A DNA stretch of 18,298 bases. It comes from an uncultured Bacteroidales bacterium (GTDB taxonomy: Bacteria; Bacteroidota; Bacteroidia; Bacteroidales; ML635J-15). The position numbers and the translations under genes were made by a program. Below are positions 7,656 to 16,306 of this stretch, in pieces. The notes under the pieces are model-generated. The model saw nothing but the letters and a program-made list of their open reading frames with translations. It had not been told where the DNA came from and made no database searches. The DNA is taken from assembly GCA_905233405.1 (NCBI GenBank), contig CAJOEG010000022.1, positions 13,520 to 31,817 of the forward strand, in the 5' to 3' direction. Within the stretch, counting starts at the first letter, position 1. Every line of letters begins with the position of its first letter.

Positions 7656-8374
7656 TGTTTCTATCCTTTCTTTTCAAGAAGAAAAATCCCAAGGACGAAA
7701 AACTAAAAAGACAGCTTGAAGAGATAATTGGCTTTAAGCCAAAGGAATTGCTGTATTACAAGATGGCTCTCCGCCATTCGTCGGCAAACAAGAAGCAGAA
7801 GGAAATACGTTATAACAATGAGCGTCTTGAATTTCTTGGCGATTCGGTAATAAGCACGGTGGCGAGTGCAATGCTGTACGAAAAATACCCGAATGCCCCC
7901 GAAGGCATACTTTCAGTGCTGCGTTCAATGCTGGTAAGCCGCAAGAGCCTTAACCGTGTGGCTTCCGAATTGGGATTAATCCGGTTGATGCAGTACAAGG
8001 AAGGCAAGAACAATGAAATCAAGAACATTACTGGCAATTCATTCGAGGCATTGGTCGGTGCAATATATTTCGACAAGGGATATGCTGCCTGTGAAACCTT
8101 TGTAAATAAGATATTTGACAAGTATTTCGATGTCGCAAACCTGATGAAGCACAACAGCGACTACAAGTCGCGATTGCTCCAGTATTCGCAGAAGGAAAAG
8201 TTTGTCCTCGTGATTGACACATTTGAAAGTATGGAAGCCTGCGAAAAGCAGTATCATTTTGAAACTGAAATTTGCATCGACGGCAAGTTTGTGGCAACAG
8301 GTAAGGGCTGGACGAAGAAGGAGGCCGAGCAGATGGCATCATTGTCGGCTCTAAAATATCTCGGCAGAGAATAA
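7655..8374 (+). CDS. rnc: Ribonuclease III
   Basis: Cuts double-stranded RNA during rRNA and mRNA processing. The 239 residues carry the family signature NERLEFLGDSV (55-65), the second catalytic acidic motif GNSFEALVGAIYFD (Glu131), and a C-terminal double-stranded RNA-binding domain (DYKSRLLQYSQ ... GKGWTKKEAEQMASLSAL). It is cotranscribed with acpP and fabF, a common arrangement. Confidence 0.96.
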   Translation: MFLSFLFKKKNPKDEKLKRQLEEIIGFKPKELLYYKMALRHSSANKKQKEIRYNNERLEFLGDSVISTVASAMLYEKYPNAPEGILSVLRSMLVSRKSLNRVASELGLIRLMQYKEGKNNEIKNITGNSFEALVGAIYFDKGYAACETFVNKIFDKYFDVANLMKHNSDYKSRLLQYSQKEKFVLVIDTFESMEACEKQYHFETEICIDGKFVATGKGWTKKEAEQMASLSALKYLGRE

Positions 8375-8404
8375 ATTGTAAACCGTTGATTTTTAGGACA
8401 TAGA

Positions 8405-8431
8405 CAAATCTCTATTAGGAGAGAAGATTTG
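8405..8431 (+). terminator. Possible weak terminator after rnc
   Basis: CAAATCT (8405-8411) pairs perfectly with AGATTTG (8425-8431) across a 13-base loop, followed by CTTTTG. The stem is AT-rich and the T-run poor, so it would be a weak or partial terminator between rnc and lpxC. Confidence 0.35.
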
Positions 8432-8454
8432 CTTTTGTAAAAAAGTTTTTAGTA

Positions 8455-8478
8455 TTAGCAAAATAAGTGCTAACTTTG
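8455..8478 (+). promoter_or_regulatory. Probable lpxC-lpxA promoter with an overlapping palindrome
   Basis: TAACTTTG (8471-8478) matches the -7 consensus TAnnTTTG. The -33 side has only GTTTTT (8445-8450), about 20 bases upstream. The palindrome TTAGCA (8455-8460), 7 bases, TGCTAA (8468-8473) overlaps the -7 element and could be an operator. The predicted transcript start is only about 8 bases before the lpxC ATG. Confidence 0.45.
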
Positions 8479-8491
8479 TCACAATTTTTAA

Positions 8492-9409
8492 ATGCGTAGA
8501 ATGAAGCAAAAGACAATAGCTGGCGCAGTAAGATTAAACGGAAGAGGTTTGCACTTCGGGAAGGAGTCGACATTGACGGTAATGCCAGCCGAACCAAATA
8601 GCGGATATGTGTTTGTAAGAACAGACTTGGAAGGCTGTCCGCGTATAAGTGCTATTGCTGATAATGTTAATGAGACATCAAGGGGTACCACAATAGAGGA
8701 GAATGGAGTTTCGGTAAGCACAATCGAACATTTGATGGCAGCCACATACGCTATGGGTATCGACAATGCAGAGTTCCGCGTAGATGGTCCAGAAGTTCCT
8801 ATACTTGACGGAAGTTCACGCTTTTATGTCGAGGCTTTTTCTAAAGTTGGAACAAAGGAGCAGGATGCCGAACTTAAGGTTTTGAATGTTGACGAGCCGA
8901 TAAGTTTCTCCAACGGAAAAGGTACAGAAATCACACTTTCACCAGCCAATAATTATTCAGCGAAGGTTGTTGTCGATTATGGCACTGCTTTGCCGACGCA
9001 AACTGCAGAACTTTCAAATCTAGCCGATTTTGCTTCAGAAATAGCAAACTGCAGGACATTCGTGTTTCTTAGTGAAATCGAGGTTCTGCTCAAGATGAAT
9101 CTCATAAAGGGAGGTGACCTCGATAATGCTATTGTGGTAGTTGACAAGGTGTTGCCGCAGAGCGAGTACGACCGTATTGCTGCATTGTGCGGAAAAGAAA
9201 GCATAAAGGTACAGGAGAGTGGAATTTTGAATACTTTGAAACTTCAGTTCGACAACGAGCCTGCGCGTCATAAGTTACTCGACATAATAGGCGACCTTGC
9301 CTTGTGCGGTTTCCGCTTTAATGCAAGAATTGAGGCTGTTCGCCCAGGACATTCCGCCAATACGCAGTTATCAAAGAAATTAAGACAATATTTTTTACAA
9401 AAACGATAA
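8492..9409 (+). CDS. lpxC: UDP-3-O-acyl-N-acetylglucosamine deacetylase LpxC (stand-alone)
   Basis: First committed step of lipid A synthesis, a zinc-dependent deacetylase. The 305 residues carry zinc ligands H80 (STIEHLMAA), H260 and D264 (ARHKLLDIIGD), and the catalytic H287 (RPGHSAN). Two nearby ATGs (residues 1 and 4) could start it. In nearly all Bacteroidota known to me LpxC is fused to a C-terminal FabZ dehydratase (about 460 residues). Here the protein stops right after the LpxC fold (KKLRQYFLQKR) and lpxA follows, with no FabZ remnant between them. There is no sign of a frameshift. Confidence 0.95.
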   Translation: MRRMKQKTIAGAVRLNGRGLHFGKESTLTVMPAEPNSGYVFVRTDLEGCPRISAIADNVNETSRGTTIEENGVSVSTIEHLMAATYAMGIDNAEFRVDGPEVPILDGSSRFYVEAFSKVGTKEQDAELKVLNVDEPISFSNGKGTEITLSPANNYSAKVVVDYGTALPTQTAELSNLADFASEIANCRTFVFLSEIEVLLKMNLIKGGDLDNAIVVVDKVLPQSEYDRIAALCGKESIKVQESGILNTLKLQFDNEPARHKLLDIIGDLALCGFRFNARIEAVRPGHSANTQLSKKLRQYFLQKR

Positions 9410-9420
9410 ACAAATTGGAT

Positions 9421-10206
<786 letters not shown>

Positions 10207-10213
10207 TAAAATC

Positions 10214-10243
10214 AAAAGAGGCGGTCAACTGGTCGCCTCTTTT
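10214..10243. terminator. Bidirectional intrinsic terminator between lpxA and the outer-membrane protein gene
   Basis: AAAAGAGGCG (10214-10223) is perfectly complementary to CGCCTCTTTT (10234-10243), with a 10-base loop. A-rich on the left and T-rich on the right, it can end both the lpxC-lpxA transcript and the convergent minus-strand gene at 10254. Confidence 0.9.
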
Positions 10244-10253
10244 GTTAAATCAC

Positions 10254-10910
10254 TCAAAATCGCACTCCAATTCCGCCTTTTATCAGCGCATCCATTCCGA
10301 TGTTTGTCTCTATAACTCCAAAGATATGTTCATTTCCGACTCTAATCCCGATAGGAGTGAGGTTTAATCCCAGTATTGTCGAAGATGTTGAGTTCGCCTT
10401 GTTGGTGTCTGATAGGTTTGTTATTCCGATGTCAAATCCTGAATACAACTTTACATATTTTTTGTTCAGGTAGGTGACCTGTACGCTCGGCATTAGGGAT
10501 ATTGTTGATGTGTAATATTTGTTTACGACTCCAGTACTATCGGTAATAGTTGTACTAAGTCCTTCGTAGACAAACTTTGCACCTGGCCGGAACCATTTGT
10601 TTACCTGATAGTAGTAGTCGATACCGTATGTGCCGATGAACTTTGTGTCGGTTCCTCTGTGTGAAAAACTATTTCCAATGCCCTCAATGAGTACTTTGAA
10701 TAAATCGAATACAGCACCGAATCCAGATATTGTTCCTGCACTCACTGATATTTCATTACGAGGAGCCATATCAAGTGAGTATGTATTGGTTTCAGGTTCC
10801 TGTATATAAATTTTGCTTGTGGTAGAATCTTGCTCCTGTCCAACCGCAAAGAATGGTATTATTGTTAATGTTATGATTGCCAGTGCGATAACTTTTACTT
10901 TTCTCTTCAT
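10254..10910 (-). CDS. Predicted outer-membrane beta-barrel protein
   Basis: 218 residues from the ATG at 10908-10910, with a good GGAGGA ribosome-binding site six bases upstream (10917-10922). The frame extends 17 codons further, but the signal peptide begins at this ATG: MKRKVKVIALAIITLTIIPF, then FAVGQ. The mature part alternates polar and hydrophobic residues (EISVSAGTISGFGAVF, YGIDYYYQVNKWFRPGAKF, YVKLYSGFDIGITNL) and ends in a C-terminal Phe (GGIGVRF), typical of small outer-membrane barrels. No specific function can be read. Confidence 0.75.
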   Translation of the reverse strand: MKRKVKVIALAIITLTIIPFFAVGQEQDSTTSKIYIQEPETNTYSLDMAPRNEISVSAGTISGFGAVFDLFKVLIEGIGNSFSHRGTDTKFIGTYGIDYYYQVNKWFRPGAKFVYEGLSTTITDSTGVVNKYYTSTISLMPSVQVTYLNKKYVKLYSGFDIGITNLSDTNKANSTSSTILGLNLTPIGIRVGNEHIFGVIETNIGMDALIKGGIGVRF

Positions 10911-10972
10911 ATCAATTCCTCCAAAATTATTGTTGGTATATCTTTTCAAAAAGTGTTCCATTATTTTTTTTG

Positions 10973-11000
10973 CAAGTTTACAACATATTTGTCAATACAA
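10973..11000 (-). promoter_or_regulatory. Possible promoter of the outer-membrane protein gene
   Basis: Minus strand: TTG (10998-11000), 17 bases, TAAACTTG (10973-10980), one base off the -7 consensus. The predicted leader is about 55 bases. The match is weak. Confidence 0.3.
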
Positions 11001-11066
11001 GGCATTAATAACAATTTTTAGCATAAAATTTATAAGTTTTCATTAGGTTTATTTTTGTAGTAGTTG

Positions 11067-11097
11067 TTGTCAAATTGAAATAAAAGTGATAATTTTG
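11067..11097 (+). promoter_or_regulatory. Promoter of the polyene cluster
   Basis: TTG (11067-11069), 20 bases, TAATTTTG (11090-11097), a full match to the Bacteroidota -7 element. Transcription would begin near 11104, about 20 bases before the ketoreductase ATG. No other clear promoter was seen before the window end, so the whole cluster may be one transcript. Confidence 0.7.
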
Positions 11098-11123
11098 CGC
11101 GATTAATAGAATATGGCATAAAA

Positions 11124-11852
11124 ATGAATTACGCTTTAGTAACAGGCGCATCGCGAGGCATAGGAAGGTCCATTTCCAAGAGACTGGCAAAGGACGGTTT
11201 CTGTGTTTTGCTGAATTACTGCTCGAACCATGCTGCCGCTCAGGAAACCTTGTCGGAAATAGAAGCCGAAGGCGGACATGCCGAATTGCTTCCGTTCGAT
11301 GTGAGCAACGAGGCATCGATGGACGAGGCTCTGGAAAAATGGGCAGCCGCACACCCCGACGATTACATATCTGTGCTGGTGAACAACGCTGGCATCCGCA
11401 TGGACAACCTTATGGTGTTTATGCAGGACGAACAGTGGCACAAGGTAATCGACACTTCGTTGAACGGATTTTTCTATGTTACACGCCGCCTTGTAAAGGA
11501 TATGATGACGCACAGGTACGGTCGTGTCGTTAATGTGACTTCGCTGTCGGGACTGAAAGGTTTGCCTGGTCAGACCAACTATTCGGCTGCAAAGGCCGCC
11601 ATCATTGGTGCTACCAAGGCTCTCGCTCAGGAAGTGGCTCCGCGTAAGGTTACCGTGAACGCTGTTGCTCCCGGATTCATTGCTACCGATATGACAAAGG
11701 ACTTGAACGAGGCCGACCTCAAGAAGATGATCCCTGTAGGACGCTTCGGAAAGCCCGAGGAAGTGGCTTCGCTGGTGTCGTTCTTGGCTTCGGCAGAGTC
11801 GTCCTATATCACGGGCGAGGTTATTTCAATTAATGGAGGTCTTTACACTTAA
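11124..11852 (+). CDS. 3-oxoacyl-ACP reductase (FabG-like) of the aryl polyene cluster
   Basis: A short-chain dehydrogenase that would reduce the 3-keto group of the growing polyene on its carrier protein. The 242 residues carry the NADPH-binding TGASRGIG (7-14), the NNAG motif (87-90), and the catalytic Ser140, Tyr153 and Lys157 (VTSLSGLKGLPGQTNYSAAKA). It ends with ITGEVISINGG, typical of FabG. It is the first gene after the cluster promoter, 18 bases ahead of the first ketosynthase. It corresponds to the KR (ApeQ-type) of aryl polyene pathways. A housekeeping FabG role is possible but less likely from context. Confidence 0.88.
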   Translation: MNYALVTGASRGIGRSISKRLAKDGFCVLLNYCSNHAAAQETLSEIEAEGGHAELLPFDVSNEASMDEALEKWAAAHPDDYISVLVNNAGIRMDNLMVFMQDEQWHKVIDTSLNGFFYVTRRLVKDMMTHRYGRVVNVTSLSGLKGLPGQTNYSAAKAAIIGATKALAQEVAPRKVTVNAVAPGFIATDMTKDLNEADLKKMIPVGRFGKPEEVASLVSFLASAESSYITGEVISINGGLYT

Positions 11853-11870
11853 AGCTTAAAGAATAAATTT

Positions 11871-13071
11871 ATGAGCAATCGTAGAGTTGTCGTTACTGGA
11901 ACTGGAATATGGTCGTGCTTGGGAACTTCTTTGGAAGCAGTGAAGAAGTCGTTGTATGAAGGACATTCTGGAATTGGCATCGCGCCGGAACGAATAGAGA
12001 TTGGTTACCAGTCGGCTCTGACTGGAATTGTGGAACGTCCTGTTTTGAAGGGCATTCTCGACAGAAGGCTCCGCGTTGGGCTTTCGGAAGAGGCCGAATA
12101 CGCATATATGGCAAGTCGTGAGGCATTTGCAAATGCTGGAATTTCGGAAGAATACATGCTCGAAAACGAAATCGGCGTATTGTTCGGAAACGATTCATCG
12201 GCAAAGGCTGTTGTCGAGTCCGAAAAGATTATGGAAGAGAAAAAGGATTCGTCGTTGCTGGGTTCAGGATGGATATTCCAGTCGATGAATTCAACCGTCA
12301 ATATGAACATGAGCACCATTTTCCATTTGCGCGGTATAAATTTCACCGTAAGTGCTGCATGTGCAAGCGGTTCGCACGCCATAGGACTTGGGTATATGTT
12401 CATCAAGCAGGGCTTACAGGATATGGTTTTGTGCGGTGGTGCACAGGAGACCAACCATTACAGCATGGCTTCGTTCGATGCTTTGGCTGCTTTCTCGAAA
12501 CGGATGGACTGTCCTACCGAGGCTTCTCGTCCTTTCGACCGCGACCGCGACGGCTGCATTGGTGCTCGAAGAATACGAACACGCAAAGGCTCGTGGCGCT
12601 AACATTCTCGGCGAGGTTGCCGGTTATGGTTTTTCTTCAAACGGCGTTGGCATCTCGCAGGCAAGCGATGCCGGCAGTTTGTTGGCTATGACAAGGGCTA
12701 TGACCGATGCAAAGGTTGCTGCCGACGACATCGACTATGTAAACGCACACGCAACTTCCACTCCGCAGGGCGATGCTGCCGAAGCAATGGCTCTTGGCAA
12801 GGTGTTCGATGGCAAGCGCACATGGATAAGCTCCACCAAGTCGATGACAGGACACGAATGCTGGATGGCTGGTGCAAGCGAAATAGTATATTCGTTGCTT
12901 ATGATGCAGAACAATTTTGTCGCTCCGAACATCAATTTCCATAATCCGGACGAATACAGCAGGTCGCTCAAGATAGCTCGAGAAACTATCAATATGCCGA
13001 TAAATACCTTGCTTAGCAACTCGTTCGGTTTTGGAGGTACGAATTCGGCATTGGTAATCCGTAAATTGTAA
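11871..13071 (+). pseudogene. 3-oxoacyl-ACP synthase (ketosynthase 1) of the polyene cluster, broken by a ~23-base deletion
   Basis: A FabF-like ketosynthase. The frame from ATG 11871 carries the start NRRVVVTGTGIWSCLGTS and the active-site Cys164 (SAACASGSHA), and runs up to FDRDRDG at 12552. There the frame jumps: the homologous continuation AALVLEEYEHAKARGA begins at 12553 in another frame. It runs on through both histidine motifs (NAHATSTPQGD; KSMTGHECWMAG) and the end SFGFGGTNSALVIRKL. Compared with fabF in this window, about eight residues of the loop DGFVxGxGG are missing, which implies a deletion of about 23 bases. The unshifted frame stops at 12602, before either histidine. No other defect is seen. 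A real inactivation and a sequence error are both possible. Confidence 0.85.
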
Positions 13072-13097
13072 TAAATTTTAATTTTTATTTTATAATT

Positions 13098-13661
13098 ATG
13101 AAGAATATAGTATTGGTAATTTTTGCAGTTTTAGCAGGTGTTACAATTGCAACGGCTAAGCCCGATGTAACTGTTATCAAGGGTTCTCTCGTAGAGTTGA
13201 GAAAATCGAATGCTAAAATGTTTGTTCGTTGGGATTACACCAACAGCACAATTGAGGGAAAGGAAGTTAATGCTTATTTGAAGGAACGTGGCGATGACTG
13301 GGTTCGCGACTACGATGCCGAAATAACAAGAGCTGAAAGCAACTTCAAGGAACGTTTAAACGATGAGTCAGGCGATGTTCAGGCAATAAACGATGAAGCT
13401 TCTGCCGAATATACTATCGTTATGAAAGTTAAAGATTTCGACTATGGCATAACAGGCTTGTCGGTGGCAATAGGCTTTGGTGCTGGCGATTCGCATCTTT
13501 CAGGCACTATGGAGATTTACAAGAAAGGTCAGTCGGAACCGATTGCCGTTCTTGATGTTGACGGTGTTCCTGGTGCTGGTTTCGGCAACGAAATCCGTCG
13601 TGTAGAGGCTTACCGCGAATTGGCTGAAAACTTGGCTAAACTTATTAAGAAGGCTAAATAA
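13098..13661 (+). CDS. Secreted/periplasmic protein of unknown function inside the polyene cluster
   Basis: 187 residues with a clear signal peptide (MKNIVLVIFAVLAGVTIATA, cut before KPDVTV; no lipobox cysteine). The mature part is charged and mixed alpha/beta: RWDYTNSTIEGKEVNAYLKE, then a glycine-rich stretch (ITGLSVAIGFGAGDSHLSG), a PGAGFG turn and a basic C-terminal helix (ELAENLAKLIKKAK). I do not recognise the family. It lies between the ketosynthase and the methyltransferase (26 and 2 bases away), so it is part of the operon. It may act in the periplasm on the pigment or its lipid carrier, but that is only inference. Confidence 0.8.
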   Translation: MKNIVLVIFAVLAGVTIATAKPDVTVIKGSLVELRKSNAKMFVRWDYTNSTIEGKEVNAYLKERGDDWVRDYDAEITRAESNFKERLNDESGDVQAINDEASAEYTIVMKVKDFDYGITGLSVAIGFGAGDSHLSGTMEIYKKGQSEPIAVLDVDGVPGAGFGNEIRRVEAYRELAENLAKLIKKAK

Positions 13662-13663
13662 CA

Positions 13664-14764
13664 ATGGACTTATTTCCAGAATTAGAGAAAAAATACACAA
13701 AAGAGCAACTTTCTGCACGCGAGGCCCAGCGTCAGGCCGAATGGATTGCTTGGGGACCGATAGTTTTCCAGGCATCGAGGCTGATGGTGAAGTTCGGAAT
13801 TCTCGACTTGCTCCGTGATAGCAACGATGGAATGACGCAGGAAGAAATCGTAAAGGCTACAGGTTTGTCGCCATACGCCGTAAAGGTGCTGATGGAAGCA
13901 TCGCTGTGCATCGGTACCGTGCTGGTTGACAAGGATACCGACAGGTTCAGCATTTCGAAGACCGGCTGGTTCCTACTTACCGACAAACTTGTACGCGTAA
14001 ATATGGACTTCAACCACTATGTAAATTACGAAGGCTGGTTCAAGCTCGAGGAGTCGCTTCTCGAAGGCAAGCCCGCAGGGCTGAAGCATTTCGGCGATTG
14101 GCCAACAGTTTACGAAGGCTTGTCGCAGTTGCCCGAGCAGGTACAGAAAAGCTGGTTTGGTTTCGACCATTTCTATTCCGACAATTCGTTTGCGCAGGCT
14201 TTGGAAATTGTATTTTCAAACAAGACGAAGACTTTGCTCGATGTCGGTGGAAATACAGGTCGCTGGGCGTTGCAGTGCGTAGGTCACGACGATGATGTAA
14301 ACGTTACGATAATGGATTTGCCGCAGCAGTTGGAGATGATGCGCAAGTTCACGTCTGGTCAGAAAGGTGCCGACAGAATCAATGGTTACGGCATAAATCT
14401 CCTCGACGACAATGCTCCGTTCCCAACCGACAAGCACTACGATGCTATATGGATGAGCCAGTTTCTCGACTGTTTCAGCGAAAAGGAAATTCTCAGCATA
14501 TTGTCGCGTGCTGCAAAGATTATGGACAGCGAAAGCCGTGTCTATATAATGGAAACATTCTGGGACAGGCAGAAATATGAGCCTGCAGCATTCTGCCTTA
14601 CGATGACAAGCCTTTATTTCACGGCAATAGCCAATGGAAACAGCAAGATGTATCATTCCGAAGATATGGCAAGGCTTGTGCGCGAAGCAGGAATGGAGGT
14701 AGAGAAGATTCATGACAACCTAGGTCATGGACATAGTATTATGATTTGTAAAAAATGTAAGTAA
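13664..14764 (+). CDS. SAM-dependent methyltransferase (O-methyltransferase-like fold) of the polyene cluster
   Basis: 366 residues. An N-terminal winged-helix dimerisation domain (about 25-110; ASRLMVKFGILDLL, TQEEIVKATGLSPYAVKVLM) is followed by a Rossmann SAM domain with motif I LLDVGGNTGRW (191-201), D218 (IMDLP) and a C-terminal strand-helix part. This is the layout of PF00891 plant/CrtF-like O-methyltransferases. The catalytic His of their LHDW motif appears to be replaced: the sequence reads QFLDCFSEKE (266-275). That could point to C-methylation, which fits methylated aryl head groups of aryl polyenes. It starts two bases after the secreted protein gene. Confidence 0.85.
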   Translation: MDLFPELEKKYTKEQLSAREAQRQAEWIAWGPIVFQASRLMVKFGILDLLRDSNDGMTQEEIVKATGLSPYAVKVLMEASLCIGTVLVDKDTDRFSISKTGWFLLTDKLVRVNMDFNHYVNYEGWFKLEESLLEGKPAGLKHFGDWPTVYEGLSQLPEQVQKSWFGFDHFYSDNSFAQALEIVFSNKTKTLLDVGGNTGRWALQCVGHDDDVNVTIMDLPQQLEMMRKFTSGQKGADRINGYGINLLDDNAPFPTDKHYDAIWMSQFLDCFSEKEILSILSRAAKIMDSESRVYIMETFWDRQKYEPAAFCLTMTSLYFTAIANGNSKMYHSEDMARLVREAGMEVEKIHDNLGHGHSIMICKKCK

Positions 14765-14770
14765 AAAAAT

Positions 14771-15016
14771 ATGAACAGACAGGAAATTGAAGAAATAGTA
14801 AAGAACTTTTTGGTTGAGGATTTGGAACTCGACGAGTCGAAGATAAAGCCCGAAGCAAGACTGAAGGAAGACATTGGCATCGACAGCCTCGACTTTGTTG
14901 ACATAGTGGTAATCGTAGAGAAGAAATTCGGTTTCAAGATTAAGCCCGAAGAATTGACAAACGTTAAGTTGTTCAGCCAGTTCTGCGACTATATAGAGAA
15001 AAAGATTAACGCCTGA
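14771..15016 (+). CDS. Dedicated acyl carrier protein of the polyene cluster
   Basis: 81 residues with the phosphopantetheine motif GIDSLDFVD (Ser39) and an acidic helix, then a basic stretch (VEKKFGFKIKPEE) unlike the housekeeping AcpP at 6165. It would carry the aryl polyene chain during synthesis. It is six bases after the methyltransferase and three bases before the acyltransferase. Most characterised aryl polyene clusters have two such carriers; only one is inside this window. Confidence 0.92.
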   Translation: MNRQEIEEIVKNFLVEDLELDESKIKPEARLKEDIGIDSLDFVDIVVIVEKKFGFKIKPEELTNVKLFSQFCDYIEKKINA

Positions 15017-15019
15017 TCT

Positions 15020-15874
15020 ATGCAGGAACCGTCCCATAACCAGTGGTCCGGCAAGACAGACGGGACACCGTGGATGCAAAACGCTCTTATAGGCATATAT
15101 CGTTATATGCCTTTGTTCGTGCTATACGGGGTTATGGCTCTTGTTGTGCCGTTCTATATGATTTTCAACAGGAGAGGCTACAAGTCGATGTATTCTTTCT
15201 TCAGAAAACGTATGGGTTACGGACCGTTTAAGTCATTCTTTTCGGTCTATGGTAACCACTACAATTTCGGGATGGTAATCCTTGACCGCTTTGCTGTTTA
15301 TGCTGGCAAAAAGTTCGACGTTACTGTTGAAGGACAGGAATTGTTCGACAACCTTGAGAGTTCTGAAAAGGGTTTCATAATGCTTAGTTCGCACGTCGGT
15401 TGCTACGAGTTGGCTGGCTATTCGCTGGTGTCGAAGCACAAGACTTTCAATGCCATTGTTTATGCTGGCGAGTCGCAGGCGATAATGAAGAACCGCGACA
15501 GGATACTACGCGAACACAATATGCGGATGATTCCGGTAATGGGCGATATGAGCCACCTGTTTGCCATAAATGCTGCCTTGGACAACAACGAGATTCTCAG
15601 TATGCCGGCCGACAGGCTTTTCGGTTCAAGCAAATCGGTGACATGCAAGTTCTTTGGCGAGGATGCAAAGTTTCCGAAAGGTGCCTACGCTCTGGCAAAG
15701 GCAAAGGACGTAAAGATGCTTGCCGTTTTCGTAATGAAGGAAAAGGCGAAGAAGTATCACGCATACGTCAGGGAAGTTGCCGACGCAAATGGTTTCGCCA
15801 CCGAACTTGAACAGATTGTGAGAAAGTATCCTAAGCAGTGGTACAATTACTTCGATTTTTGGAATCAGGGATGA
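15020..15874 (+). CDS. LpxL/HtrB-like lysophospholipid acyltransferase of the polyene cluster
   Basis: 284 residues, with an N-terminal membrane segment (IGIYRYMPLFVLYGVMALVV, about 24-43). The acyltransferase motif HX4E is present at H125-E130 (SSHVGCYELAG), followed by a basic surface loop (KNRDRILREHNMRM) and the C-terminal YPKQWYNYFDFWNQG, typical of LpxL/MsbB relatives. It probably sits on the cytoplasmic face of the inner membrane and attaches the polyene acyl chain to a lipid or glycolipid anchor. The stop overlaps the next start (ATGA at 15871-15874). Confidence 0.86.
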   Translation: MQEPSHNQWSGKTDGTPWMQNALIGIYRYMPLFVLYGVMALVVPFYMIFNRRGYKSMYSFFRKRMGYGPFKSFFSVYGNHYNFGMVILDRFAVYAGKKFDVTVEGQELFDNLESSEKGFIMLSSHVGCYELAGYSLVSKHKTFNAIVYAGESQAIMKNRDRILREHNMRMIPVMGDMSHLFAINAALDNNEILSMPADRLFGSSKSVTCKFFGEDAKFPKGAYALAKAKDVKMLAVFVMKEKAKKYHAYVREVADANGFATELEQIVRKYPKQWYNYFDFWNQG

Positions 15875-16305
15875 AAGAAGAAGAGATTGACATATTAACG
15901 CTTATTCCGCAGCGACCGCCGTTTGTGATGGTTGACCGTCTGTTGTATTTCGATACGCAGACGACAATCACCGAATTTGAGGTTCGTGCCGACAATATTT
16001 TCATCGATGACGGAAAGTTGTCGTCGGAAGGCATTGTGGAAAACATTGCGCAGACATGTGCCGCCCGTATGGGCTATATCAGCCTGTTGTCGAATACGCC
16101 GGTGAAAGTCGGTGTAATAGGTGCCATTAGCAATATGGCGATAAATTTTCTGCCGCAATGCGGAGCAAAACTCACTACACGAATCGACCTGCTTGAAGAG
16201 GTTTTCCAGATGACACTTGTAAATGCCCAAGTGACTGTAGGCGAAGACGTTGTGGCTTCCGCAAATATGAAAATTGCATTAACAGACATTGAAGCAGCAA
16301 ATTGA
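15871..16305 (+). CDS. Hotdog-fold 3-hydroxyacyl-ACP dehydratase-like protein
   Basis: 144 residues from the ATG overlapping the previous stop; an upstream in-frame ATG at 15838 would lie inside the acyltransferase gene. The start DILTLIPQRPPFVMVDRLL matches FabZ-type dehydratases. The FabZ GHFPG...E active-site region reads FIDDGKLSSEGIVENIAQT: the glutamate (E57) is kept but the catalytic histidine is absent. ApeP-type partners (COG4706) look similar. Its likely role is dehydration of the 3-hydroxy polyene intermediate, perhaps as half of a heteromeric dehydratase. The next gene starts two bases after the stop. Confidence 0.82.
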   Translation: MKEEEIDILTLIPQRPPFVMVDRLLYFDTQTTITEFEVRADNIFIDDGKLSSEGIVENIAQTCAARMGYISLLSNTPVKVGVIGAISNMAINFLPQCGAKLTTRIDLLEEVFQMTLVNAQVTVGEDVVASANMKIALTDIEAAN

Positions 16306-16306
16306 A

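Noticed and set aside
12540..12610. Programmed ribosomal frameshifting as explanation for the split ketosynthase 1
   Set aside because: No slippery heptamer is visible, and a shift could not restore the roughly eight missing residues of the conserved loop.
11871..13071. Reading the two halves of ketosynthase 1 as two separate genes
   Set aside because: The second half has no proper start: its frame opens with residues that are out of frame with the first half and unlike any ketosynthase until position 12553. The halves together make one family-length protein.
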